This document shows positions 42,895 to 54,304 of a stretch of DNA of 64,000 bases, piece by piece. The first letter of the stretch is position 1. Every line of letters begins with the position of its first letter. The notes under the pieces are model-generated. The model was not told the DNA's origin, ran no database searches, and saw only the letters and a program-made list of their open reading frames with translations. The stretch comes from Micromonospora marina (lineage in GTDB: Bacteria; Actinomycetota; Actinomycetes; Mycobacteriales; Micromonosporaceae), in the NCBI RefSeq assembly GCF_900091565.1, contig NZ_FMCV01000004.1, positions 248,001-312,000 of the forward strand, written 5' to 3'. Both the position numbers and the translations under genes were made by a program.

Positions 42895-45876
42895 ATGACC
42901 CTCCTGCGGGACTTCTCCCCCGACCCCGTACCCCCGGCCGTGCCCGTCCCGTCCCCGGCCCGCCGCCGCGGCCTGCGGGCGACCGCCCTCGCCGCCGCGT
43001 CCGTGCTCGCCGCCGGCCTGCTCGGCGTCGTGGTCGCCGGTGGCGGCACCGCCACCGCCGGCGCGGTCGGCGCGGGCAGCTTCACCGAGACGCGGCCGGC
43101 CGGCGCACTGCTCCCCAAGGGCTGCGGCGCGATCAGCACCAACCCGCGGACGTTCACCACAGCCGACGCGCCGGCCGGCGCGATTCCCACCAACGACTGG
43201 TGGTCCTCGCTGATCTGGAAGCGCAACAACTGCACCGGCAGCGAAGTCCTGCACGCCCACCCGCTGGCGTTCAAGGCCGAGAACAACGGGCTCGGGTTGT
43301 CCTACACCACCACGCCCGCGATCAGCGGCACCGCGACCGGTGTGGGCGAGTTCCACTACCCGTACACCGAGGACGTCCGCGTCGGGCTGACCGGGCTGAC
43401 CGCGCCGGTGGTCAAGGCCGCCGGCTGGACCGACTGGACGGTCACCGCCGACTGGAGCGACGGCAGCCGCACCATGCGCGCCACGATCGGCCACGGCCTG
43501 CCGTTCAGCTACTACACGGTGAACGGCGGCACCGCGCAGCTCACCACCGCCGGGACGCCCACCGTCTGGCGCAACTCCGGCGCCACCATCGGCTTCACCG
43601 TCCGCGGCCACGACTACGTCGCGTACGCGCCGTCCGGCGCGACCTGGACGGTCAACGGCACCGGCATCAGCTCGACGCTCGCCGGCAAGGGGTACTTCTC
43701 GGTCGCGGTGCTGCCCGGCGGCGGCGACCGGGCCGCCCTGGCCGACACCTACGGCCGGTACGCCCACGCCCACGTCACCGGCACCCGGATGAGCTACACG
43801 TACAACCCGTCGGCGGGAACGGTGCGCACCACCTACGCGTTCGCCACCACGCCCCGCGAGGGCAGCGAGACGAAGACGGTGGTGGCGCTCTACCCGCACC
43901 AGTGGCGCAGCCTCACCGGCTCCACCCCGATCGGGCAGACGTACGTCTCGGCGCGCGGCGCCATGCGCGTACTCACCGGCGTGCCGTCGTTCACCACCTC
44001 CATGCGCTTCACCGGCGTGCTGCCCGAGGTGCCCGCCGTGGGCGACTCCAGCGGCGCCGACCTCGCCACCGTCACCGGCTACCTCAACGCCGAGAAGGGC
44101 AACCCGGAGGGCGTCAGCGGCACTGACACCTACTGGGCCGGAAAGGGGCTCGGCCGGGCCGCCCGGATCGCCGAGATCGCCGACCAACTCGGGCAGACCT
44201 CGGTTCGCGACGCGGCGCTGACCGCGATGCGGAACCGGCTGACCAACTGGCTCACCGCCGGCTCCGGCGAGACCGGCCAGCTGTTCTACTACGACCGCAA
44301 CTGGGGCACGCTGATCGGCTACCCCGCCTCGTACGGCTCGGACGAGGATCTCAACGACCACCACTTCCACTACGGCTACTTCATCGCGGCCGCCGCCACG
44401 CTCGCCAAGTTCGACCCGGGCTGGGCCGACGACAGCCGCTACGGCGGCATGGTCGACCTGCTCATCCGCGACGCCAACAACTACGACCGCGCCGACAGCC
44501 GCTTCCCCTACCTGCGGGACTTCGACATCTACGCCGGGCACGACTGGGCCTCCGGGCTGGCGCCGTTCTTCGCCGGCAACAACCAGGAGTCCTCATCCGA
44601 GGGGATGAACTTCGCCAACGCGCTGATCCAGTGGGGCCAGGCCACCGGCGACACCGCCGTCCGGGACGCCGGGGTCTACCTGTGGACCACCCAGTCCGCG
44701 GCCATCTCCGAGTACTGGTTCGACGTGTACGACCAGAACTTCCCCGCCGCGTTCGGGCACAAGACCGTCGGCATGGTGTGGGGCGACGGCGGGTCGTACT
44801 CCACCTGGTTCTCGGCGGCGCCGGAGATGATCCAGGGCATCAACATGCTGCCGATCACCGGTGGTCACCTCTACCTGGGCGACTTCCCCGATTACGTCAA
44901 GGCCAACTACGCCGAGCTGGTCACCAACAAGGGCGGGCCGCCGACGGTGTGGCAGGACATCATCTGGGAGTTCCTGGCCCTCGGCGACGGCGAGCAGGCG
45001 CTGCGCAACTTCCGCGCCAACAGCGGGTTTACCAGCGAGGAGGGCGAGAGCAAGGCACACACGTTCCACTGGATCCGCAACCTGGCCGCGCTCGGCACGG
45101 TGGACACCACAGTCACCGCGAACCACCCGCTGGCGAAGGTGTTCGTCAAGAACGGCGTCCGCACCTACGTGGCGTCGAACATCACCGCCCGGCCGCTGAC
45201 GGTGACGTTCTCCACCGGCGTCACGCTCGCCGTGCCGGCCGGGAGGACGGCCACGTCCGGGGCGTACACGTGGAGCGGCGGCAACGCCACCGGTGGCGGG
45301 ACCGCGCCGACCGGCCCGCCTCCGACCACGACGCCCAGCCCGACCCCGACCAGCGCCAGCCCGACGCCGACCTCCGCGAGCCCGAGCCCGAGCGCCCCCG
45401 GGTCGCTGAAGCCGGTCCGGTACCTGCGCTCCGGCGGCGGGCTGGACGGCACCGCCGGCACCGCCGGCACGGTGACCGTGGCGGCGGCGAACGGCAACTC
45501 CGACGGCACGCCGACCAACCCGCAGGTGTTCACCGCCACCGGGCTGACCGGCGCGTACAACGGCGGGGCGACCGCCTTCGACCTGGCCGTCGACGCGGGC
45601 ACCGCGGTCGGCAACGGCGTCCAGATCCGGGTCTCCTACGACCTGACCGGCAACGGCGGCTTCGAACGGGTGGAGACCTACCGGTACTTCGCCACCGACC
45701 CGGTCCCGGGTGCGGAGCGCTACCGGCAGACCCAGGGCCTGCTCTCGGCCACCGGCACGCTGGGCAACCTGTCCGGCGGCACGGTACGCGTCGAGGTGTG
45801 GAACGCCATCGGCGGCGCGCCCACGATCCTCGGCGTCGGCAACGGCTCGACCGTCACGCTGCCGTACGGCTCCTGA
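42895..45876 (+). CDS. Secreted endo-1,3-beta-glucanase, GH81, with C-terminal accessory domain
   Basis: The 993-residue enzyme has a signal region with a hydrophobic helix at residues 30-55. The GH81 domain (about 65-790) shows IPTNDWWSSLIWKR, FHYPYTEDVRVG, the catalytic Asp region DEDLNDHHFHYGYFIAAAAT and the catalytic Glu region NNQESSSEGMNFANALIQWG. A Pro-Thr-Ser linker follows, then a beta-rich domain of about 150 residues (SLKPVRYLRSGGGLDGTAG to TVTLPYGS) that may bind beta-1,3-glucan. It would degrade fungal wall glucan or laminarin. It is controlled by its own promoter with a LacI-type operator. Confidence 0.92.
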   Translation: MTLLRDFSPDPVPPAVPVPSPARRRGLRATALAAASVLAAGLLGVVVAGGGTATAGAVGAGSFTETRPAGALLPKGCGAISTNPRTFTTADAPAGAIPTNDWWSSLIWKRNNCTGSEVLHAHPLAFKAENNGLGLSYTTTPAISGTATGVGEFHYPYTEDVRVGLTGLTAPVVKAAGWTDWTVTADWSDGSRTMRATIGHGLPFSYYTVNGGTAQLTTAGTPTVWRNSGATIGFTVRGHDYVAYAPSGATWTVNGTGISSTLAGKGYFSVAVLPGGGDRAALADTYGRYAHAHVTGTRMSYTYNPSAGTVRTTYAFATTPREGSETKTVVALYPHQWRSLTGSTPIGQTYVSARGAMRVLTGVPSFTTSMRFTGVLPEVPAVGDSSGADLATVTGYLNAEKGNPEGVSGTDTYWAGKGLGRAARIAEIADQLGQTSVRDAALTAMRNRLTNWLTAGSGETGQLFYYDRNWGTLIGYPASYGSDEDLNDHHFHYGYFIAAAATLAKFDPGWADDSRYGGMVDLLIRDANNYDRADSRFPYLRDFDIYAGHDWASGLAPFFAGNNQESSSEGMNFANALIQWGQATGDTAVRDAGVYLWTTQSAAISEYWFDVYDQNFPAAFGHKTVGMVWGDGGSYSTWFSAAPEMIQGINMLPITGGHLYLGDFPDYVKANYAELVTNKGGPPTVWQDIIWEFLALGDGEQALRNFRANSGFTSEEGESKAHTFHWIRNLAALGTVDTTVTANHPLAKVFVKNGVRTYVASNITARPLTVTFSTGVTLAVPAGRTATSGAYTWSGGNATGGGTAPTGPPPTTTPSPTPTSASPTPTSASPSPSAPGSLKPVRYLRSGGGLDGTAGTAGTVTVAAANGNSDGTPTNPQVFTATGLTGAYNGGATAFDLAVDAGTAVGNGVQIRVSYDLTGNGGFERVETYRYFATDPVPGAERYRQTQGLLSATGTLGNLSGGTVRVEVWNAIGGAPTILGVGNGSTVTLPYGS

Positions 45877-45886
45877 CCCGCGGTCT

Positions 45887-45918
45887 CCGGCGCCCCGGCC
45901 CCACGGCCGGGGCGCCGG
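45887..45918. terminator. Terminator hairpin of the GH81 gene
   Basis: A 14-base perfect stem, CCGGCGCCCCGGCC (45887-45900) with its complement (45905-45918), loop CCAC, between convergent genes. Confidence 0.85.
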
Positions 45919-45919
45919 A

Positions 45920-46174
45920 TCACGGCCAGCGGGTGGCGGTGGACTCGACCAGCGCGCCGTCGCTCGCCACCGGGATGACGCACGGCAGGTGCCCGCCGGG
46001 CGCACGCAGCACGTGACGGCTGCGTACCAGCGCCACGTCCGCGTCGCTGCGCCCCGGCTGGTACGCGCCCAGCCCGACCGACCCGGCCGCGTACGCGCCG
46101 ACGAGATCGTCACCGAGCACGTCCCGGGAGCGGCGGACCAGGTCGGCCAGGTAGTCGCTGATGTCGTCGCGCAT
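45920..46174 (-). pseudogene. Truncated aminoglycoside-type nucleotidyltransferase
   Basis: From ATG 46174 the frame gives DDISDYLADLVRRSRDVLGD, then the nucleotidyltransferase motif AAGSVGLGAYQPGRSDADVA (G-S-x-G and D-x-D). After residue 50 it changes to RSRHVLRAPGGHLPC and stops at 84 residues. AadA-like relatives have about 260 residues. The active-site start is present but the C-terminal helical domain, which binds the drug, is missing. It is likely a deleted remnant, directly followed by the GH81 hairpin. Confidence 0.7.
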
Positions 46175-46203
46175 TCCGGCATCCTGCCCCGGCCCGGGCG
46201 CGG

Positions 46204-47145
46204 TCAGTGCGCCGGGTCGGGACAGCACACCGTCAGCGCGCCGGGGACCACCCTGACCTTGAGCCGTTTCGCCGTGCCCCGGGCGCCGCCGTCCAGCTCG
46301 TACGTCTTCGGCGCGTCGAACCGGACCTTGATCCTGCGGCCCCGGGTGATCCGGACGAACGGCGAGTCCTCGGAGTGCCCGGCGGCCATCCGGCCCAGCG
46401 TCCGCGCCCAGTCGACGGCGCCGCTGGCGGTCGACACGCCGACCTCCAGCGCCCCGTCGTCGGGGCGGGCGTCGTCGAACGCCGGGATGCCGCCGGTGAT
46501 GGTGCCGACGTTGCCGAACAGCACGCAGCTCGCCTCGTCGTCGAACCAGTCGGCACCGTCGACCCGGATCCGGGTCCGTACGCACTCGCCGCGCACGTGC
46601 CGCAGCCCGGTCCAGACGTACGCGATCCGGCCGAAGCGGCCCTTGAGCTGCCGGTCGGCGTCACGGATGAGGTCGCCGTCGAAGCCGGCGCCCGCCATGA
46701 CCGCGAAGTGCTCCCCGTTGATCCGGCCCAGGTCCAGCTCGCGGCGTCGGCCGTGCAGCGCGATGCGTACCGCCTCGGGCAGGTCGACCGGGATGCCCAG
46801 GTTCACCGCGAACAGGTTGGCGGTGCCGGCGGGCAGGATGCCCATCGGCACGCCGCTGCCGGCCAGCGTGTCGGCGCACCGCTGCACCATGCCGTCGCCG
46901 CCCCACACCAGCACCAGCTCGGCGCCGGAGTCCAGCGCCGCGCGGACCCGCTTGGGCGCCTTGCGGCTCTTGGGCACCTCGTACCAGAGCAGCCGCCCGA
47001 CCCCGGCGCCGACGAGCCGGGAGCGCAGCTCGTCGAGCCCGCCCCCGAACGTCTTCTTCCGGTGGGCGACGACAGCGACCGTACCGGCCGTGGGCGCGGC
47101 GGGGGTGGGGGCGGTGTCCGGGCGTTCGGCCGTGCGCGTGTCCAT
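46204..47145 (-). CDS. Diacylglycerol/lipid kinase family protein, second copy
   Basis: The 313-residue protein has a disordered N-terminus of 25 residues, then TVAVVAHRKKTFGGGLDELR and the nucleotide loop ELVLVWGGDGMVQRCADTLA. It continues with MGILPAGTANLFAVNLGIPV, LDLGRINGEHFAVMAGAGFD and the closing YELDGGARGTAKRL. GGDGM replaces the usual GGDGT. It is distinct from the copy at 28578 and closer to mycobacterial-type lipid kinases. It lies 29 bases upstream of the nucleotidyltransferase remnant on the same strand. Confidence 0.85.
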   Translation of the reverse strand: MDTRTAERPDTAPTPAAPTAGTVAVVAHRKKTFGGGLDELRSRLVGAGVGRLLWYEVPKSRKAPKRVRAALDSGAELVLVWGGDGMVQRCADTLAGSGVPMGILPAGTANLFAVNLGIPVDLPEAVRIALHGRRRELDLGRINGEHFAVMAGAGFDGDLIRDADRQLKGRFGRIAYVWTGLRHVRGECVRTRIRVDGADWFDDEASCVLFGNVGTITGGIPAFDDARPDDGALEVGVSTASGAVDWARTLGRMAAGHSEDSPFVRITRGRRIKVRFDAPKTYELDGGARGTAKRLKVRVVPGALTVCCPDPAH

Positions 47146-47294
47146 GGCCCGGCTGGTACCCGGACCGCACGGATCCCACGCCTACGCGCGACCCGCGCGA
47201 CACGGATCGACGGCGTACTGTGCCCGGCCCGCCACCTTGGGTACAGTGCGGGGCGTCGATCCGTGCCACCGGGCGCGAGTCCGGAGGGTGCGGG

Positions 47295-47771
47295 ATGTCG
47301 GGACGGACCGGGTGGACGGCGCGCTACCTGCTGCGCCTCGGTCTGCTGCCCGGCGGCATGGCAGTCGTCCGGGGCGCCCACGAGGTCGCCTCCGGTCCGG
47401 CCGCCCACGCCGCCGACCGCGAGCCGTCCGGCCCGCTCACCGCCACCGTCGGGGTGCTCACCCACACGCTCGGGACGGTGTTCGGCCTGCCCACGTCCGG
47501 AAACGGCAACGGCGGCACGGCCCCCGCCGGGTCCGGCGACGCCTGCGACCGGACGCCGTCGGCGGCCGGTCCGCCCGAGAACATCACGACCACGCCCGCC
47601 CTCCCGCCGCTCGGCGGCCTCACCCACGGCGGCTCCGCGCCGCACAGCGAGGCCGCCACCGCGGACGCGAACCGTTGTCGGCTGCCGACACCGCCGCACG
47701 GGTACGCACGGCCGGCGGCAAACCCGCTATCGCCGTCGCGCACGTCACGCCCCGGCATCAGACCTGCCTGA
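47295..47771 (+). CDS. Uncertain small exported or disordered protein
   Basis: The frame from ATG 47295, with GGAGGG 14 bases before it, encodes 158 residues. The first 45 (TARYLLRLGLLPGGMAVVRG) look coding and slightly hydrophobic. The rest is Pro/Thr/Ala-rich without recognisable domains, and the last 35 residues look like shadow sequence, so a frameshift is possible. No family was recognised, and it may not be a functional gene. Confidence 0.4.
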   Translation: MSGRTGWTARYLLRLGLLPGGMAVVRGAHEVASGPAAHAADREPSGPLTATVGVLTHTLGTVFGLPTSGNGNGGTAPAGSGDACDRTPSAAGPPENITTTPALPPLGGLTHGGSAPHSEAATADANRCRLPTPPHGYARPAANPLSPSRTSRPGIRPA

Positions 47772-47906
47772 GCGGACTCCACAGGCACCTCCGACCCGGG
47801 GCACGGGCGTGTCCCGCCCGACTGCCGCATCCCGCGGCGGCGCCGCCGACTGTCGTCCGGCGCCCGTAACCGACCCGATCAAGCCTGCGAAAACAGGAGT
47901 TCGTCA

Positions 47907-48569
47907 ATGAGCACTGCCCTGCCCGTCGTCCGCGCCCGCTGGTGCGACATCGGCCGGATCGCCGATCTCGTCGCCGAGGCCCTCGCGCCCACCGCGCCGG
48001 CCGCCTGGCTCGTCCCCGACCCGTCCCGCCGCCTGCCGGTCCTCGCCGCCGTGGCGCGGATCTGGACCGAGCACGCGTTGCTGTTCGGCGACGCGTTCCT
48101 GCTGCGCGACGGCAGCGCCGCCACCGTGTGGTTCCACCGCTACCGCCCGATCCCGTCCCCCGACCGGTACGCCGACCGGCTCGCGAGCGCCGCCGGGCCG
48201 GACGAGAACCGGTTCCGCCGCCTCGGCGAGGAACTGGCGGCACGCCGCCCCGTCGAACCGCACAACCACCTGGCGCTGCTGGCCGCGCCCAGGGGCGGCG
48301 CGGTCCAGGCGCTGTCCGCTTCGCAGCGCCGGATGGACACGTTGAGTCTGCCCACGTACGCGCTTCCGTGCGCCGGTGAGCAGGAGGAGCTGCTGCGGCG
48401 GCGGCTCGGATACGCCGAACGCGAGACGTTCGCCGCGCCGGACGGCACGCCGGTGCGGTCGTTGTGGCGGTCGGCGCCGTTGCCCGCGGGCGGCAACGAC
48501 AGGTGGCGGAACCGCCGGGCCGGCCGCCGGGAACACGACGACCGGGCGGTCGGCCGGGCGGCGCGGTGA
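47907..48569 (+). CDS. GNAT-like protein lacking the acetyl-CoA loop
   Basis: The 220-residue protein starts at ATG 47907 behind AGGAG. The order VVRARWCDIGRIADLVAEAL, AWLVPDPSRRLPVLAAVARI, VWFHRYRPIPSP, NHLALLAAPRGG, RRRLGYAERETFAAPDGTPV and SLWR follows actinobacterial GNAT acetyltransferases. Between strands 4 and 5, where V-x-P-x-x-Q/R-G-x-G-x-A is expected, it has only AAPRGGAVQALSAS, some residues too short. Cofactor binding may therefore be lost, through an in-frame deletion. The C-terminal 35 residues are disordered. Substrate unknown. Confidence 0.55.
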   Translation: MSTALPVVRARWCDIGRIADLVAEALAPTAPAAWLVPDPSRRLPVLAAVARIWTEHALLFGDAFLLRDGSAATVWFHRYRPIPSPDRYADRLASAAGPDENRFRRLGEELAARRPVEPHNHLALLAAPRGGAVQALSASQRRMDTLSLPTYALPCAGEQEELLRRRLGYAERETFAAPDGTPVRSLWRSAPLPAGGNDRWRNRRAGRREHDDRAVGRAAR

Positions 48570-48577
48570 CCGGCTGA

Positions 48578-48769
48578 GCCTCGGGCCGGACCAGGGGCAG
48601 CGCGGCGGGACCGATCCGCGACGTCGGGATCGGGCAGTACGGCATCACCGTGCAGGACCACCCGAACGGGATGGCGACGTTCGCGGCCGGCGGCAAGCGC
48701 GCCGACGCCCACTTCGTCCGTCCGGGCCGCCGGTCGGCTGCGGCGGCGTTCGCCCTGATCAGTGCCTAA
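48578..48769 (+). pseudogene. C-terminal fragment of an unrecognised protein
   Basis: An open stretch without a good start ends at TAA 48769. It contains IRDVGIGQYGITVQDHPNG and MATFAAGGKRADAHFVRPG, which look like real protein, but no complete gene lies upstream. It probably is a remnant. Its stop overlaps that of the YbaB-like gene on the other strand. Confidence 0.35.
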
Positions 48770-49251
48770 CGAAGGTCACGGTTGCCTGGGTGGGTGCCCG
48801 CGCCGGCGGGGCGCCCGGCCCGGGACACTGACCCACGGTCGCGGTGGATCCGGGCGGCCACCTCGTGCATCGCGCGGCTGAACAGCTCCGCCTGGTCACC
48901 CACGCCGCCGAGCCGGGCGGCGAGCGCGTCGGCGTCGGCCCGCGCCGACGCGCTCGCCTGGGCGTCCAGCTCGGACAACGCGGCGTTGGCGGCGGTGACG
49001 AGGTGTCCGCAGAGGACATCGAAGGGCTCGCCCGCCAGCTCCGGGTCGATCGCCACGGAATCCAGCCGGCCACCCTGGACGGCGACCGCGCGGACCCGCC
49101 CGCCGGCCGCAGTGCCCTCGGCCCGGAGCAGGTCGCCCGGCTCGCCGTCGGTGTGCGCCGAGGCCCGGGAACGCATCGCGGCGAGCGCCTGCTGCGTGCG
49201 GGTCAGCAGCTCGTCGAGGCTCGCGGCCGCCGAGAACGGGTCGTTGGTCAT
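48766..49251 (-). CDS. YbaB/EbfC-family DNA-binding protein
   Basis: The 161-residue protein begins DPFSAAASLDELLTRTQQAL, followed by the central beta motif GTAAGGRVRAVAVQGGRLDS and VAIDPELAGEPFDVLCGHLV, then a long helix (TAANAALSELDAQASASARA). This is the YbaB pattern of small nucleoid-associated proteins. The C-terminus is longer than usual, ending in a disordered GRPAGAGTHPGNRDLR that may come from read-through of a lost stop. It is not next to recR/dnaX, so it is a paralogue of the housekeeping copy. Confidence 0.7.
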   Translation of the reverse strand: MTNDPFSAAASLDELLTRTQQALAAMRSRASAHTDGEPGDLLRAEGTAAGGRVRAVAVQGGRLDSVAIDPELAGEPFDVLCGHLVTAANAALSELDAQASASARADADALAARLGGVGDQAELFSRAMHEVAARIHRDRGSVSRAGRPAGAGTHPGNRDLR

Positions 49252-49394
49252 TTCCGCGCTTTCTTCACGTCTTAGCCGAGCATCGTGACCCTAGCAACCG
49301 GCTCCGACGAATCGCGGTCACCGGCCGCCGCGGGCCGCGTCCCGGCGCCGCGAACAGGGCGGACACCGGGCGATGCGGCGTGTCGCGCACGGCC

Positions 49395-49428
49395 GGACGC
49401 CCGGCCGGGGCGAACCGGCCGGGCGTCC
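49395..49428 (-). terminator. Terminator hairpin of the Rpf gene
   Basis: GGACGCCCGGCCGG (49395-49408) and its complement (49415-49428) form a 14-base stem with a 6-base loop, 9 bases downstream of the Rpf-LysM stop on the minus strand. Confidence 0.85.
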
Positions 49429-49437
49429 GAGGGCCGC

Positions 49438-50250
<813 letters not shown>

Positions 50251-50283
50251 GACCCTCGGTGTTCGCTTCTGCGAACGAAACCG

Positions 50284-50289
50284 ACGCTA
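50284..50289 (-). promoter_or_regulatory. Candidate -10 element of the riboswitch transcript
   Basis: TAGCGT on the minus strand would place the start near 50277, followed at once by the hairpin TTCGC-AGAA-GCGAA (50262-50275) that may protect the 5' end. No clear -35 was found. Confidence 0.4.
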
Positions 50290-50399
50290 GGAGCGATTTG
50301 CAACGATCGTCCTCTTCTGTGACGCTCTTCACCCGGCCGGGCGACCGGCGGCGGCGCTACGGTGACAGGGCCCGACAAGATCACGGAAGGGCGGAACGG

Positions 50400-51359
50400 A
50401 TGACCGATCACGGACACGAGCTGACCTTCGGCGGCTTCCTGACGCCCGCCGCCGGGCAGCCCGACCGGGTGGTGGCGCTGGCCCGGCTCTGCGAGCAGGT
50501 CGGGCTGGACCTGGTCACGTTCCAGGACCACCCTTACCAGCCGGGCTTCCTGGACACCTGGACGCTGATGTCCTACGTGGCCGCCGCCACCGCACGCGTC
50601 CGCATGGCCGGCAACGTCCTCAACCTGCCGTTACGCCAGCCGGTGGTGCTGGCCCGCAGCGTCGCCAGCCTGGACCTGCTCACCGGCGGCCGGGTCGAGC
50701 TGGGACTCGGCGCGGGCGCGTTCTGGGACGCGATCGAGGCGGCGGGCGGGCGGCGACTGTCCCCCGGCGCCGCCGTCGAGGCCCTCGACGAGGCGATCCG
50801 GGTGATCCGCGCGGTCTGGGACACCGACCGTCGCGGCATGATCCGCGTCGACGGCGAGCACTACCGGGTGGTCGGCGCCAAGCGCGGTCCGGCGCCCGCG
50901 CACCCGGTGGGCATCTGGGTCGGCGCGTACAAGCCGCGCATGCTGCGCCTGGTGGGCCGCGCCGCGGACGGCTGGCTGCCGTCCCTGTCCTACCTGCCCG
51001 AGGGCCCCGACGACCTGCCCGCCCTGAACGCGCTCGTCGACGAGGGCGCGGCGGCCGCCGGGCGCGACCCGGCCGCGATCCGCCGGATGCTCAACGTGAC
51101 CGGCACGTTCGCCCGCTCGTCGGCTGGTTTCCTGGCCGGGCCGCCGGACCAGTGGGTGGAGGAACTGGCCGGGCTGACGCTGGAGCACGGCATCACCACG
51201 TTCATCCTCGGCAGCGACGAGCCGCGCGCGATCCAGATCTTCGGCCAGGAGGTCGCGCCCGCGGTGCGGGAGCTGGTCGCCGCCGAGCGCGCCACGCCCG
51301 CCGCCGGCGGCCCGAGCACGCTCGGCGTCACCCCCACCCCCGACCCGGGGTACGCCTGA
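50400..51359 (+). CDS. F420-type luciferase-like oxidoreductase (LLM class)
   Basis: The 319-residue flavin/F420-dependent enzyme starts at ATG 50400 behind GGAAGGG. The barrel shows LARLCEQVGLDLVTFQDHPY, TWTLMSYVAAATARVRMAGN, LLTGGRVELGLGAGAFWDAI, YRVVGAKRGPAPAHPVGIWV and RAADGWLPSLSYLPEGPDDL, as in the bacterial luciferase-like family. Most actinobacterial members use F420 for hydride transfer. The substrate is unknown. In relatives a hemerythrin-like domain is often fused at the C-terminus; here only fragments of it follow the stop (51361-51546). Confidence 0.85.
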   Translation: MTDHGHELTFGGFLTPAAGQPDRVVALARLCEQVGLDLVTFQDHPYQPGFLDTWTLMSYVAAATARVRMAGNVLNLPLRQPVVLARSVASLDLLTGGRVELGLGAGAFWDAIEAAGGRRLSPGAAVEALDEAIRVIRAVWDTDRRGMIRVDGEHYRVVGAKRGPAPAHPVGIWVGAYKPRMLRLVGRAADGWLPSLSYLPEGPDDLPALNALVDEGAAAAGRDPAAIRRMLNVTGTFARSSAGFLAGPPDQWVEELAGLTLEHGITTFILGSDEPRAIQIFGQEVAPAVRELVAAERATPAAGGPSTLGVTPTPDPGYA

Positions 51360-51360
51360 G

Positions 51361-51544
51361 CGCGCGCCGCCCGTGGGACGAGTCCACCCGCCCGACCGCG
51401 CCCCCGCCCACCTACCCGCCCGGGGACAGGCCGCCGGGCAGCACCTGGTGGACGTGCACGACCACCTGCGCCAGGAGCTGGCCGCCGAGGTGGTGCGTCT
51501 CCAGCTCCCAGCCGGTCGGGGCGGGCCGGGCGAGCCGGGTCGGG

Positions 51545-51546
<2 letters not shown>
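51361..51546 (+). pseudogene. Degraded hemerythrin-like C-terminal extension
   Basis: Directly after the oxidoreductase stop, one frame reads RRPWDESTRPTAPPPTYPPG and another continues GQHLVDVHDHLRQELA. These are the linker and first helix of a hemerythrin (HHE) domain as found fused to such oxidoreductases. The rest of the domain (about 130 residues) is missing. At least one frameshift and a deletion are needed, and the HtpG gene ends within the remnant. Confidence 0.6.
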
Positions 51547-53437
<1,891 letters not shown>

Positions 53438-53524
53438 ACCGACTCCCTTCCCTCTGGCGGGCGCTACGGCGGAAAGGATACGAGGGGTGACCACCGCGGG
53501 ACGCACCGGCCACCCCCGAAAACG

Positions 53525-53539
53525 ACTGGTACAACCAGT
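53525..53539. promoter_or_regulatory. FadR-like operator in the htpG/fadR gap
   Basis: ACTGGT-ACA-ACCAGT is a perfect inverted repeat with the layout of FadR-family operators (CTGGTNNNACCAG). It ends in TTGACG (53539-53544), a possible -35, 37 bases before the regulator's start. Autoregulation of the operon is likely. Confidence 0.7.
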
Positions 53540-53575
53540 TGACGGGTTGACGTGCTCGGGGCCACACTGCAGCGC

Positions 53576-54304
53576 ATGACCTTCGATCCCGCGCCTCGTG
53601 TCTCGGTCTCCGACCACGTCTTCGGCCGGCTGCGCGACGCGATCGTGTCCGGCCGCTACGCGCCGGGCGAGACGCTGCCCGGCGAGCGGGAGCTGGCCGG
53701 GGCGTTCGCCGTCAACCGGCACGCGGTCCGGGAGGCGCTGCGCCGCCTGCAACAGCTCGGCCTGGTCCGGGTCAGCCAGGGCGGCGCGACCCGGGTGCTG
53801 GACTGGCGGGTCCACGCCGGGCTGGACCTGGCGCTGTCCCTGGCCCGCTCCGGTGACGTACTCCCGGTCGAGACGCTGGTGCGCGACATGCTGGAGATGC
53901 GGGCCTGCATCGGGATCGACGCGGCCCGGCTCTGCGCCGAGCGCGCGGACGCGGCGGTCGTCGCCGCCCTGGTCCGGGCCACCGAGGAGTACGGCGACCT
54001 GGCCCCCGACCTGGAAGGGATGAGTGAGGCAAACATCGCCATCTGGCGGCTGGTCGTACGCGGCAGCGGCAACACCGCCTACCAGCTCGCGTTCAACAGC
54101 CTCGTGGCCGGCACGTTCGCGGTCGGCGACGTCCCCCCGGACGCGCGCGCGGCCGAACTGCTCGACGTGGCCGGTCACCGCCGTCTCGCCGCGTCGCTCG
54201 CGTCCGGTCAGGGCGCGGCGGCCGCCCGGCACGCCCGGGCGCTGCTGACCGCGCCGGTCATCACCCCCACCACCCCCACCACCGGAAGGGAAGCGCACGC
54301 ATGA
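53576..54304 (+). CDS. FadR-subfamily GntR regulator
   Basis: The 242-residue regulator starts at ATG 53576. The winged helix-turn-helix reads VFGRLRDAIVSGRYAPGETL, GERELAGAFAVNRHAVREAL and RRLQQLGLVRVSQGGATRVL. The C-terminal FCD/FadR-type domain is helical (VRDMLEMRACIGIDAARLCA, RLVVRGSGNTAYQLAFNSLV) with the charged residues expected of a metal or acyl ligand pocket. It overlaps the hydroxylase gene by ATGA, so it is coupled to it. The operator upstream fits the FadR class. The ligand is probably an acyl-CoA or a lipid-derived acid. Confidence 0.88.
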   Translation: MTFDPAPRVSVSDHVFGRLRDAIVSGRYAPGETLPGERELAGAFAVNRHAVREALRRLQQLGLVRVSQGGATRVLDWRVHAGLDLALSLARSGDVLPVETLVRDMLEMRACIGIDAARLCAERADAAVVAALVRATEEYGDLAPDLEGMSEANIAIWRLVVRGSGNTAYQLAFNSLVAGTFAVGDVPPDARAAELLDVAGHRRLAASLASGQGAAAARHARALLTAPVITPTTPTTGREAHA

